Of a DNA stretch of 64,000 nucleotides, positions 34,143 to 45,414 are shown one piece after another. The number at the start of each line of letters is the position of its first letter. Position 1 is the first letter of the stretch. The stretch covers positions 25,243,137 through 25,307,136 of the forward strand of contig CM064863.1 of assembly GCA_032719365.1 (NCBI GenBank), written 5' to 3'. The position numbers were made by a program, and so were the translations under genes. The stretch comes from Prinsepia uniflora. Its lineage: Eukaryota > Streptophyta > Magnoliopsida > Rosales > Rosaceae. The notes under the pieces are model-generated. The model searched no databases. It was not told the DNA's origin and saw only the letters and a program-made list of their open reading frames with translations.

Positions 34143-37100
34143 TGTCAGGACCCACCCCGGTTTCACCCCGAAACCCGAGGTAAATCCCGCTCCCGTCTGA
34201 CTCCCCGCCACAAAACTCAAGTAAAACTTACTCACATTCTATCTAGTCAAACGCAGGAGTAATTAGACACAAAGTCCCGAAGGTAGCATTTACAAAACAT
34301 AGTACGAACATACAAAGAAAATAACTCGGTAACTACACGCACACGGAAGCCTTTACTCTACTCTGGGAACCCTCACTTCCCTTCTATGCCTCAGACTCTG
34401 CCTCGACGTCAAGACCCCGCGCTCGCTCCACAACCTGGAGGGCAAATAAAACAGAAAATGTGAGTGGACCAGAAAATACAAAAGTTTAAAAACCATTTTA
34501 TAAGAAAACCGAGTTAAACCCTCCGTTTTGAAACCACATGCATAACCAACAGTTATAAACACATTTATAAAATAATCATTATAAACATCATAAGAAACAG
34601 AAACACTATAAAATACCATAAGAAACCACACACGAGTATCAGAAAACTGTTTCATAAACCATAACCACCAAATCATCATTTTCTTGATCAAACCTGCTGG
34701 ATCTATCCGAGTCTTTAAACTCCCGAGTCTTTAAACTCAATCCAGGCCTTAATAATATCCGAGTCTTTAAACTCCCGAGTCTTTAAACTCAAGGCCTACG
34801 GGGGAAATCAATATATATCCGAGTCTTTAAACTCCCGAGTCTTTAAACTCAATCCGGGTCTTTAAACCCAATCCGGCCGGTCCCCCGTCACATATATCCG
34901 GGTCTTTAAACCCAATATCCAGATCCAGCAAATCCAATCCCAAAACCATTTAAAAACCATTTACCAAATTCTCATCCAAACCCGAATCCAAAATCACTGG
35001 TCCGATGCTCTCCCGGCATCTAGAACCGTCATTCCGAACCCAAATCCGGAAAATATCTATTTTCATACCAAACCCCATGTAATCACAAATCACAGTTCAT
35101 AACCCATATATCACTATTAGAAAACCTTTATCAGTGGAAATCCTCAATTGTGGCATCAAAATCCGAAAACCAACATTTTCTCGAAAACCGTGCCAAAACC
35201 GTCTTTTTCTCGAAAAACGTGCAATTACATAAAATCATCATTTCATATTCAATAAACATAGATTTATGAGTAAAACCATAAAACACGTATATAAAAATAG
35301 TTATGCATGCTCGAGTTTAAGGAAAGGGTCCACTCACAGTACTGAGCCCTACTCGCGTCCCGAACGTCCAGCCCGTTCCTCGGCTTCCTCGGGAAATCCC
35401 GATCCTGTAAAACACCGCCAAATTACGTCACTAACACGTCTACGAAGGTTCACCTAAATTCCCTCAAAATTCCCCGAATCCTAAACATAAGAACCCGGGA
35501 CCCTAAACTTTCACCCTCGCGGAACTCAACTCAAACGACTTCCGATTGACCCGAAACCAACTCCATCGAACTCACAACAACTCCTAGACCAAAAACTATG
35601 TTGACCGTTTCTCCCAGAACCGCCGCACGCGCCCCCACGCGCCGCCCAAAGTGGCTGCGCGTGGCCCTCACGCGCCGCTACAGTGCCACCGTCAACCTCG
35701 AGCCAACCCGGTTCGCAACAGTAGCCCGCAACTCGGACCGGCGAGACCTGTTCTCCACCGTCCGGCCACCATTTCACCTCCTTTCTTCACCATCTTCATC
35801 GTCCAACCTTAAGCTATCCATCCCCCTCCTCCTTAGAACTCGACACGGCCCCTACACCGTCGACTCAAGCTCGAACCAGACGGCCTGAACTCCTCTGTTT
35901 CACAATCCAGCCACTCCGGTCACCCCCCGTCACGGTGACTGTCCCAGACTCTTCCTAGGACCTCACTGAACCTAATCCAACTCGTCTAAACCTTCGACTC
36001 AGTCCCTGGGATCACGACTCTTGGATTGAAACAAAACGGAAAAACAGGGTACACAGAGTCCCTCCGTCGCGCCAACCACCACCGTGCACCTCTCGTCACG
36101 GCAACACAACCAGACGGTTCCTAGGACTCAGCTAAATCCCCTAAACCACTATAGACCCATCGATTCAACCCCTAGACTCACGACTTTCGATTCAAAACTC
36201 GACGGGAAAACAGGGCAAGTTTACAAGGATAAGGGATTACCTGCAACCGTCCACCACCGTGCTCGCCGCCGCGGTTCCTGGAGTCCACAACGTCGCCTCA
36301 GCCTCCTCTCGAGGTCAATCGCACTCACACACGGCCACAGCACCACCAGCTCCCTCAGTTCCTCTCTGTTTTTCTCTGACGTTCCCGTGGCTCTCACCTC
36401 ACTCACACACCACCTGCACACTTCTAACCTTCTCAGCACCACCCCAGCATCTCTCAACCTCCTTCGGATCACTCTTCACTCACCAGAACTCATCAACATC
36501 CACGATCACCTTCCAATTTTTCCTCACCGCCTCACTCTGTTTCTATCCGGGTCGAAGAACACTCACACTTGCACGGTTGCACCCAAATAATTGGACCGTG
36601 CACACACTGGAACCCCCCAGAAACCACTCCACCTTTAGCACGTGTCACCATCCTACCCTTCAGCTCACATGTGGCTCAATCTCAACCCTTCATCTGTCCT
36701 TATCTGTTGCACACACCCCAGAGCACAAAAGACCAAAATGCCCTTCTGTTTTACCCAAAATTACAACTTTGCCACTACCTTTCTAGACCTGTAACTCCCA
36801 CATCGTACGTCCGATGAATACGTGCCGCCTGTCATCGAACTCAGGACGACGAGATCTATCTAACGGTCTTAGGTCAACTTACCAAAACCCGTTCGTATAA
36901 AAAGTCAACATTTCCCCCCTAATTTTCCAAATTACGGTTATGCCCTCAATCTTCCGAACATCACAACTTCCTCCTCGGATGTCGGAATCGGGCGTGCCAC
37001 CTACCTACGGATTCGTAACGTCCTCAACTACGTCCTGGTCACTGGTCAACTCCCATTTGACCACCCAAAATAAAAGTCAACAGTTCTGCCCGACCCAGGG

Positions 37101-37215
37101 GCAAAATCGTCATTCTAAGTTCCCGGACCCCTCGGGACCACCTAACCCTTGATTAATCTTACTAATCACACCTTAATCACTCTACTTATCCCAATTCTCG
37201 GGACGGGTTGTTACA
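34143..37215 (-). repeat. Array LTR 3 (F3), inner, hybrid
   Basis: It has the same hybrid pattern as F2: F4-like at the three F1-specific sites on the left, and F1-like at the F4-specific sites on the right. No private substitution was noticed. Confidence 0.93.
34435..35337 (-). other. Predicted leader intron in array LTR F3 (903 nt; same in F2 and F4)
   Basis: Donor ACT|GTGAGTGGACCC, branch-like CTCAC within GGTCCACTCAC 26 nt before the acceptor, and acceptor TTTGCCCTCCAG|GTTGTGG. Equivalent intervals are 30604-29702 (F2) and 40070-39168 (F4). In F1 (25871-24969) the first donor base is changed from G to T on the sense strand. Confidence 0.5.
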
Positions 37216-37670
37216 ATCTACCCACCTAAAAAGAATTTCGTCCCCGAAATTTCACAGCTAGTCCCCAACACCTAGGGTCTCCTAAGGAACAACCTCTCCT
37301 AGGTTTCCTGTCTATCATCTCCACCTTGGGTATTTCACTCCATTCCCAGCTACTGTTACCACAGCCAACCCTAGCTATGTAACAACTACATGGTGTACGC
37401 AAGGGAAACTCTATGAACAGAAAACGAAGGTATTATACAATACCTCATGTCACAATACCCGACAGAAGTCATAGAGTACATCCTCGTATACAACCACCCA
37501 TCTCCCTCGGCTACTACTCCGGCCACGGTCGGACTAACTCCACAAAGTCCAAAAGGCAAACTCTAGCTTGTGGGTTCTCTCCTTCCACAGTCACTCCTTT
37601 CCTCTACTTCCCGTCAACCTACTACGGAACTTACTGTACACTCCTAGTCCTCTAGGAAAACTCCTAGACT

Positions 37671-38768
37671 CTACCCCGAAATCCAAACACCAAACCAACA
37701 GGACAACCCAAAAGTAAAACAAGTACCTGTCCCCACGTCTGGTATCGCCTGATCCTCCTGCTGAGTCATCGAGAACACCCGGGCCTGAGATCCTGACGCT
37801 CTACCACGTCCCCTCGAACTACTCGTGGCTGTGCCACCACCTCCTCTAGTGCCCGCTGTCCCTGATGCTGTACTCTGTCCGGACTCCGCTACTCCTCTGC
37901 CTACACCACCTTCCTGTGGCAACAGTGGACACTCACGTCGAAAATGACCTCGCTCCCCGCAGTAGAAACACACATTCCAGCCTGGTCCACTACTCGGTCT
38001 CCCTGTGGATGCTACCGACGTCGCACTCGCTTGCGGAGTCGGCGGTACTCGATAACCCCAAAATCCTGAACTCTGGGCACTACCAGGACTACCAAAACGA
38101 TCATCGCCCGACGAGGACGATCCACCGAAGTTACCTCTTTTCGGTGTCCGCTGGCTCGAAGCTCCAGGAATAGAAGGTTCCCGGCGTCGCACCGGCAAAC
38201 TAGCCTCAACTCGCACCGCAGCATCCGACAGATCTCGGAGGGTAGCAAAAGATCCAGCCGTCACTACGGCTCGAATCTCACCACGCAAACCCAACTCAAA
38301 CCTACGGCACTTCTCGGCTTCAGTGGCCACAAAAGCAGGAGCAAACCGAGACAACATCTGGAACTTCCGTTCATACTCTGCCACGGTCATATTCCCCTGC
38401 TGGAGCTGCAGAAACTCCGCCTCCTTGGCATCCCGGAAAGAACGAGGATAATACTGTTCCAGAAACCGTTCCCTGAACGTCTCCCAGGTCACACTGTGGA
38501 CATCCCAACCGGACAACTCGAGGGTATACCACCACTCGTACGCCGCACCATCGAGTAAAAATGCAGCCAACAATACTCGCTCCTCCGACGGACAATGCAT
38601 CACCGCAAAAATCCGCTCCAGTCTAGTAATCCACCTCTGGGCTTCCTCAGGATCAGCCCCACCACTAAAAGTAGTAGCCCCGAGCCGCTGGGCTCGCTCA
38701 ATCGTAGCACTCTCCGTCTCTCTGGCTACTTCTTCAGGTTGTGGAGAGGGTCTACGTCTCGGAGGCAT
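37671..38768 (-). CDS. gag of array unit 3 (365 aa), three amino-acid changes
   Basis: Same protein as units 1 and 2 except for three substitutions: Pro to Ser in MHCPPEERV (about residue 62), Arg to Gly in VVTARSF (about residue 174) and Arg to Ser in DDRFGRPG (about residue 229). All are single-base changes. The frame is intact, with the zinc knuckle and the truncated C-terminus retained. The unit lies next to the outer LTR F4, which is also the most diverged. Confidence 0.88.
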   Translation of the reverse strand: MPPRRRPSPQPEEVARETESATIERAQRLGATTFSGGADPEEAQRWITRLERIFAVMHCPSEERVLLAAFLLDGAAYEWWYTLELSGWDVHSVTWETFRERFLEQYYPRSFRDAKEAEFLQLQQGNMTVAEYERKFQMLSRFAPAFVATEAEKCRRFELGLRGEIRAVVTAGSFATLRDLSDAAVRVEASLPVRRREPSIPGASSQRTPKRGNFGGSSSSGDDRFGSPGSAQSSGFWGYRVPPTPQASATSVASTGRPSSGPGWNVCFYCGERGHFRRECPLLPQEGGVGRGVAESGQSTASGTAGTRGGGGTATSSSRGRGRASGSQARVFSMTQQEDQAIPDVGTGTCFTFGLSCWFGVWISG

Positions 38769-38875
38769 CGTCAACCGCACGCTGAAAGAGGCATAGAAGT
38801 AGTCAAACAACTGAAACACAACCTCACAAACCGACAGACCCAACAAACTCGACAAACCTATGCTCTGATACCAAT

Positions 38876-41800
38876 TGTCAGGACCCACCCCGGTTTCACC
38901 CCGAAACCCGAGGTAAATCCCGCTCCCGTCTGACTCCCCGCCACAAAACTCAAGTAAAACTTACTCACATTCTATCTAGTCAAACGCAGGAGTAATTAGA
39001 CACAAAGTCCCGAAGGTAGCATTTACAAAACATAGTACGAACATACAAAGAAAATAACTCGGTAACTACACGCACACGGAAGCCTTTACTCTACTCTGGG
39101 AACCCTCACTTCCCTTCTATGCCTCAGACTCTGCCTCGACGTCAAGACCCCGCGCTCGCTCCACAACCTGGAGGGCAAATAAAACAGAAAATGTGAGTGG
39201 ACCAGAAAATACAAAAGTTTAAAAACCATTTTATAAGAAAACCGAGTTAAACCCTCCGTTTTGAAACCACATGCATAACCAACAGTTATAAACACATTTA
39301 TAAAATAATCATTATAAACATCATAAGAAACAGAAACACTATAAAATACCATAAGAAACCACACACGAGTATCAGAAAACTGTTTCATAAACCATAACCA
39401 CCAAATCATCATTTTCTTGATCAAACCTGCTGGATCTATCCGAGTCTTTAAACTCCCGAGTCTTTAAACTCAATCCAGGCCTTAATAATATCCGAGTCTT
39501 TAAACTCCCGAGTCTTTAAACTCAAGGCCTACGGGGGAAATCAATATATATCCGAGTCTTTAAACTCCCGAGTCTTTAAACTCAATCCGGGTCTTTAAAC
39601 CCAATCCGGCCGGTCCCCCGTCACATATATCCGGGTCTTTAAACCCAATATCCAGATCCAGCAAATCCAATCCCAAAACCATTTAAAAACCATTTACCAA
39701 ATTCTCATCCAAACCCGAATCCAAAATCACTGGTCCGATGCTCTCCCGGCATCTAGAACCGTCATTCCGAACCCAAATCCGGAAAATATCTATTTTCATA
39801 CCAAACCCCATGTAATCACAAATCACAGTTCATAACCCATATATCACTATTAGAAAACCTTTATCAGTGGAAATCCTCAATTGTGGCATCAAAATCCGAA
39901 AACCAACATTTTCTCGAAAACCGTGCCAAAACCGTCTTTTTCTCGAAAAACGTGCAATTACATAAAATCATCATTTCATATTCAATAAACATAGATTTAT
40001 GAGTAAAACCATAAAACACGTATATAAAAATAGTTATGCATGCTCGAGTTTAAGGAAAGGGTCCACTCACAGTACTGAGCCCTACTCGCGTCCCGAACGT
40101 CCAGCCCGTTCCTCGGCTTCCTCGGGAAATCCCGATCCTGTAAAACACCGCCAAATTACGTCACTAACACGTCTACGAAGGTTCACCTAAATTCCCTCAA
40201 AATTCCCCGAATCCTAAACATAAGAACCCGGGACCCTAAACTTTCACCCTCGCGGAACTCAACTCAAACGACTTTCGATTGACCCGAAACCAACTCCATC
40301 GAACTCACAACAACTCCTAGACCAAAAACTATGTTGACCGTTTCTCCCAGAACCGCCGCACGCGCCCCCACGCGCCGCCCAAAGTGGCTGCGCGTGGCCC
40401 TCACGCGCCGCTACAGTGCCACCGTCAACCTCGAGCCAACCCGGTTCGCAACAGTAGCCCGCAACTCGGACCGGCGAGACCTGTTCTCCACCGTCCGGCC
40501 ACCATTTCACCTCCTTTCTTCACCATCTTCATCGTCCAACCTTAAGCTATCCATCCCCCTCCTCCTTAGAACTCGACACGGCCCCTACACCGTCGACTCA
40601 AGCTCGAACCAGACGGCCTGAACTCCCCTGTTTCACAATCCAGCCACTCCGGTCACCCCCCGTCACGGTGACTGTCCCAGACTCTTCCTAGGACCTCACT
40701 GAACCTAATCCAACTCGTCTAAACCTTCGACTCAGTCCCTGGGATCACGACTCTTGGATTGAAACAAAACGGAAAAACAGGGTACACAGAGTCCCTCCGT
40801 CGCGCCAACCACCACCGTGCACCTCTCGTCACGGCAACACAACCAGACGGTTCCTAGGACTCAGCTAAATCCCCTAAACCACTATAGACCCATCGATTCA
40901 ACCCCTAGACTCACGACTTTCGATTCAAAACTCGACGGGAAAACAGGGCAAGTTTACAAGGATAAGGGATTACCTGCAACCGTCCACCACCGTGCTCGCC
41001 GCCGCGGTTCCTGGAGTCCACAACGTCGCCTCAGCCTCCTCTCGAGGTCAATCGCACTCACACACGGCCACAGCACCACCAGCTCCCTCAGTTCCTCTCT
41101 GTTTTTCTCTGAAGTTCCTGTGGCTCTCACCTCACTCACACACCACCTGCACACTTCTAACCTTCTCAGCACCACCCCAGCATCTCTCAACCTCCTTCGG
41201 ATCACTCTTCACTCACTAGAACTCATCAACATCCACGATCACCTTCCAATTTTTCCTCACCGCCTCACTCTGTTTCTATCCGGGTCGAAGAACACTCACA
41301 CTTGCACGGTTGCACCCAAATAATTGGACCGTGCACACACTGGAACCCCCCAGAAACCACTCCACCTTTAGCACGTGTCACCATCCTACCCTTCAGCTCA
41401 CATGTGGCTCAATCTCAACCCTTCATCTGTCCTTATCTGTTGCACACACCCCAGAGCACAAAAGACGAAAATGCCCTTCTGTTTTACCCAAAATTACAAC
41501 TTTGCCACTACCTTTCTAGACCTGTAACTCCGACATCGTACGTCCGATGAATACGTGCCGCCTGTCATCGAACTCAGGACGACGAGATCTATCTAACGGT
41601 CTTAGGTCAACTTACCAAAACCCGTTCGTATAAAAAGTCAACATTTCCCCCCTAATTTTCCAAATTACGGTTATGCCCTCAATCTTCCGAACATCACAAC
41701 TTCCTCCTCGGATGTCGGAATTGGGCGTGCCACCTACCTACGGATTCGTAACGTCCTCAACTACGTCCTGGTCACTGGTCAACTCCCATTTGACCACCCG

Positions 41801-41948
41801 AAATAAAAGTCAACAGTTCTGCCCGACCTAGGGGCAAAATCGTCATTCTAAGTTCCCGGACCCCTCGGGACCACCTAACCCTTGATTAATCTTACTAATC
41901 ACACCTTAATCACTCTACTTATCCCAATTCTCGGGACGGGTTGTTACA
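38876..41948 (-). repeat. Array LTR 4 (F4), outer right, 5'-most
   Basis: Carries about ten private substitutions, the first at 40275 (offset 1399) and then others including 40627 and the 41110-41830 interval. All lie in its right-hand 1.7 kb; the left part matches F2 and F3. It is followed by the AATCG duplication at 41949-41953. Confidence 0.93.
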
Positions 41949-41953
41949 AATCG

Positions 41954-42262
41954 GGAACGGAAAACTTCCCAAGTGGTGGTATGAACAGACCATCCAGACA
42001 TTTCGAGTCCGTGCCACCACTAGTAGGCTCCTCCTTCCAGTAAGAAGGCCGCCAAGGTCACTCGTTCGCCCGGAGGGCAGTGCATCACCGAGAAGATCCT
42101 CTCCCACTTGGTGGTCCAATCATGAGCATCCTCGGGGTTTGATCCCCCGCAGAAAGGAGTGGCTCCCAAACGTTGAGCCCTTTCAATGCTCGCGCATTCC
42201 ATCTCCCTTTCCAGATCCTCGTCCGCTCGTATATGAGGAATTCTCCTCGGAGGCATAACCAA
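41954..42262 (-). pseudogene. N-terminal gag of element A, split from the rest by the array
   Basis: The frame starts MVMPPRRIPHIRADEDLE at 42262. It runs through IERAQRLGATPFCGGSNPED, strongly like the gag of the nested F element, and on to MHCPPGERVTLAAFLLEGGAY. There a TAG at 42020-42022 interrupts it before WWHGLEMSGWSVHTTTWEVF. The reading then meets the array insertion within FRSRF and resumes at 24676 as RFLDQYYPRSF. The frame is preserved across the insertion once the array and one duplication are removed. Confidence 0.9.
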
Positions 42263-42371
42263 CTGTCAAGAGGCATAGATGAGATAACAATATTCTTAAA
42301 AATCGAAAAGTAACTAGTACAAATCGCTAGTCTAGCATGCTGACCATAACCTAGTACTGACCACAACCTAG

Positions 42372-42384
42372 TGCTCTGATACCA
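42372..42384 (-). other. Primer-binding site of element A (initiator Met tRNA)
   Basis: TGGTATCAGAGCA on the minus strand, three bases after the end of the 5' LTR. The 110 bp between it and the gag start is an unremarkable leader. Confidence 0.9.
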
Positions 42385-42387
42385 AGC

Positions 42388-45073
42388 TGACAGGACCCGC
42401 CCCGATCCCACAGGGACCACAAGGGGACGTGCCCTGCTCCCGTCTGACACCCAATAATCCATACCAATTTTAACTTCAAAGCATCAAATGCATAAATAAC
42501 CAAATTAAAGTCATACATCAAATCCGAATTAAACAGATGTCAGACAAGGGATGAAATCCAAAATTACAAGTTGCGAGCACGACTCTAACATAAACCTGCA
42601 AGTAAACCACCCAGCAGGGGTTCAGGTACGTAGAAGTAGATCTATGCCTCAGCCTCAGGTTCCTCCTCTACCTCAGTATCATGACCTGGTGGGGTTACCA
42701 AAACATTAAGGGTGAGTGGACCAAAACTCAAGTTTATAAAATCATTTGATAAGTAAAACATATAATTTACCCCTTCCGTTTTCCAAACATGCATGCATCA
42801 TCATTTAAAACCATAAATCATATAACATGAATCATAAGGCATGTAATAAAACCATAAGTATAATTTTAGCCACTGCACTATACACTCCAATCCTGACATC
42901 CCCGATGTCTGACGTCCCTGACGTCCAATAAGGTCACAATCACAAGGCTACGCGTGCCACTCGGGTCTCAATTCCGAGTTCAATCCCCGAACCCCGTTCG
43001 GGTACAGCATCCCCGATGCTTAGCGTCATAGACGCTGGACGTTCTAGACGTCCGTGACCACTCCGGGGTACCACATCTGGAGGAGACAGTATCATATGAA
43101 TGGATCTATACAGTGCAGTACCAAATACATTTTATTGATATCCACATGCAAAGCATATATATATACATAGATAAAATCCAAGCCAATCTTTAAGTTTCAT
43201 CAGACGGGTCTCAAGCCCAAATACCTTGAAACGTGCCATAACCATAATCTCCATATCATCAAAACCGTTATTTGTTTTTAGCATGTGAATAAATATATAA
43301 GTAAACCAGAAAACATTTATGCACGCAAGGGTTTAAGGAAAACGGCCCACTCACAGTACAATCCTGCTGAAAACCGAACGTATACCCTCGTTCAGGTACA
43401 ATTGTACAGTCCATGTCATATCCAAAGTATACATAAAGGTCAATACAAACCCCTAACATTTAACCATGAAACCCTAGACCGAAACTAGTCCGGAAAAGCC
43501 GCCCGAACGCGCTTCCCAAGGCAATAAACCTCATTTTGACCAACTTAATGATCTCCGATCGACCCGAAACCACCGTTATTGGATCCGGATCGTCGAAACC
43601 TAAAGAATGGTGATGGTCCCACCAAAAGTACTGTTCACACGCGACCCCACGCGCCTGGTCAACCTTCTGGTCAACTGTGCTACAGTACTGCTGACGTCAG
43701 CATGATGACGTCATCAGCTACAGTAACCGGGTCAGAGAACCGGGTCACCGCAGACCCACGGCTCGACCCGATCACAGATCTTGATTCCGACCACCATTTC
43801 AGGTGGGATTTGTTCCTATGGACTCGTCTCTACCTCATCAATGGTTCTGTGCAAATAAAACTAGATTCTAGGTTGAATAAACTACTTGAAAATCGACGGG
43901 AAGGTTGGCTGTCGGTTCTGGTTATCTTCTCCGGCGAGTCGTCGAGTTTCCAGCCACGGTCCTTGGTTCAAACTGGTCGTCAAGGTCCCCTAAATGTGTC
44001 ATAACAACAACCAAACAATTACAACGTCAAAAACGGACATTTCGAAGTAGGGAAGGAAATCGGGCATTCACGGGTTTTTCGTCCTACCGCCGCCGTGTTG
44101 CCGTCGTACGCCGTCCAGTTCAGTTCTGGGTCGTCCTGTCGTCATAGTGAGCCCATCAGTACGTTGGTTCGAATCCAAGTGTGAAGGTTTGGATGGTTTG
44201 GGTGGTTTGGGTTGTTCGGGCTTCTTCTAGGTTCTGGGGGAAATCCGGCCGTGCAGGGTGGCTGTGGAGTGGTGGCCGGCGTCTGGGGGTGGCTGTTGGC
44301 TGCCTGGGGTGTGAGGTTGAGTGGTGAGGTGCTGGTGAGTTGTTCCAAGGGGTAACCGTGCTAATCGGGTTGAGAGAATGAACATGTAGGTGTATGGTCG
44401 CATGGTTTTAATACAGAATATGCATAAAAAATCAAGGGCCAGGATTGAATCTGACTTAAGATTCAATGGTGAGGATTAGATCTGGAGATTTTCAGATCAA
44501 GGGCTGTGATTAAAAGGTGATTTAAATTCTAAATAAATGCTTAGTGGAGCTTGATCCAATCTAACCAATGGGTGAGTGACACTTGTCACTCACCAGGTGT
44601 CCTCCCATCAGATTTCTAGAATAAAATATTTAACACGAAAACCGAGACACGAACCTCCCGATTTCACGTTTCTGACCATAACTTCCCCGTACGAAGTCCG
44701 ATTTCGGAGTGCCTCCTGTCTACGGACTCAGGACGTCAAGACCTACCTAACGGTCCTTGAGTCGCGTGGAAATTAGTTGTCAAACGAAAAGTCAACATTT
44801 TCGCCCCAACCGTCCAATTTACGGTAATGCCCCTGAACTTCCGATAGTTATAACTACTTCCGATATTCATAACTTCTTCCCTGATCGTCCGAATTGGACG
44901 TGCCACCTGTCTATGAACTCGTGACGTCCCGAACTACGTCACGGTCATAAGTCAAAGTCCATTTAACCCACCAATCAAAAAGTCAACAATTTGGCCATAC
45001 CAATCACAAGGGTAAAAGCGTCAATTCACCTTAAATTACAATATTAAAATCCTCGAGTTTCCGGGGTGTTATA
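42388..45073 (-). repeat. 5' LTR of element A
   Basis: Begins on the minus strand at 45073 with TATAACACCCC (one change from TGTAACACCCC) and ends GGGTCCTGTCA at 42388. Besides scattered substitutions it lacks the extra TGACGTCA-rich block of its partner and has a short local duplication near 44850-44880. The noticeable divergence from the 3' LTR shows that element A is much older than the array inside it. The GACAA duplication follows at 45074-45078. Confidence 0.92.
42686..43354 (-). other. Predicted leader intron in the 5' LTR of A (669 nt)
   Basis: Sense-strand donor ACT|GTGAGTGGGCC at 43354 and acceptor CCCCACCAG|GTCATG ending at 42686. GGTCCACTCAC, with the branch-like CTCAC, lies 27 nt before the acceptor and pairs with the donor. 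The matching interval in the 3' LTR is 18713-18045, also 669 nt, with donor GTAAGT. Splicing is predicted, not observed. Confidence 0.5.
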
Positions 45074-45414
45074 GACAAAAATGGTGGAAAATGGTGTATG
45101 ATTGAAGGAATTAGGGCCGGGTCGGGTCGCGGGTCTGGGCGACCCGTTATAGTGATCCTTCGAGACGTTGAAGACGATGACGTCAGCAGGGTGACGTCAT
45201 CATCTGCCAGGTGTCAGGCCACGTGGCCAATTGGAGACTACCACGTTGCAGTTCTCAGCGTCCAATTAGCACTGACGTCTTAGACACATGGACTAGTCAA
45301 AGAGTGACACGTGGCACGTGTCAAATGTGACAGGTGTTAGACCTATCAGGTTGATGTCATGCTGATGTCAACGATGGTCGTTGACCATAACGTCAGCGTT
45401 GACTTTTGCTGACG

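Larger units (their letters stand above)
24677..41948 (-). mobile_element. Tandem array of a gag-only LTR retrotransposon (element F): 4 LTRs, 3 internal regions
   Basis: Four LTRs of 3073 bp (24677-27749, 29410-32482, 34143-37215, 38876-41948) alternate with three internal regions of 1660 bp (27750-29409, 32483-34142, 37216-38875). The period is exactly 4733 bp and all copies are on the minus strand. A single pair of AATCG duplications flanks the whole. Each internal region has a primer-binding site, an intact gag and a polypurine tract but no protease, RT or integrase. The element is therefore non-autonomous, of the kind described as TR-GAG. The few substitutions between units show that it is young. 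Confidence 0.94.
17747..45073 (-). mobile_element. Element A: full-length Ty3/gypsy chromovirus (Tekay-like), carrying a nested array
   Basis: LTRs are 17747-20499 (3' LTR, 2753 bp) and 42388-45073 (5' LTR, 2686 bp), with the target duplication GACAA outside both. On the minus strand the order is 5' LTR, primer-binding site TGGTATCAGAGCA (complementary to the 3' end of initiator Met tRNA), gag, protease, RT, RNase H, integrase with a C-terminal chromodomain-like tail, polypurine tract and 3' LTR. The long LTRs and chromodomain suggest the Tekay/Del clade. Gag is split by a 17.3-kb tandem array inserted with its own duplication (AATCG). Excluding the array the element is about 10 kb. Confidence 0.92.

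Noticed and set aside
24677..41948. The array as a pure assembly artefact
   Set aside because: Units differ at specific bases in a pattern that fits recombination, and one target duplication flanks the whole. Copy number still needs long-read proof.
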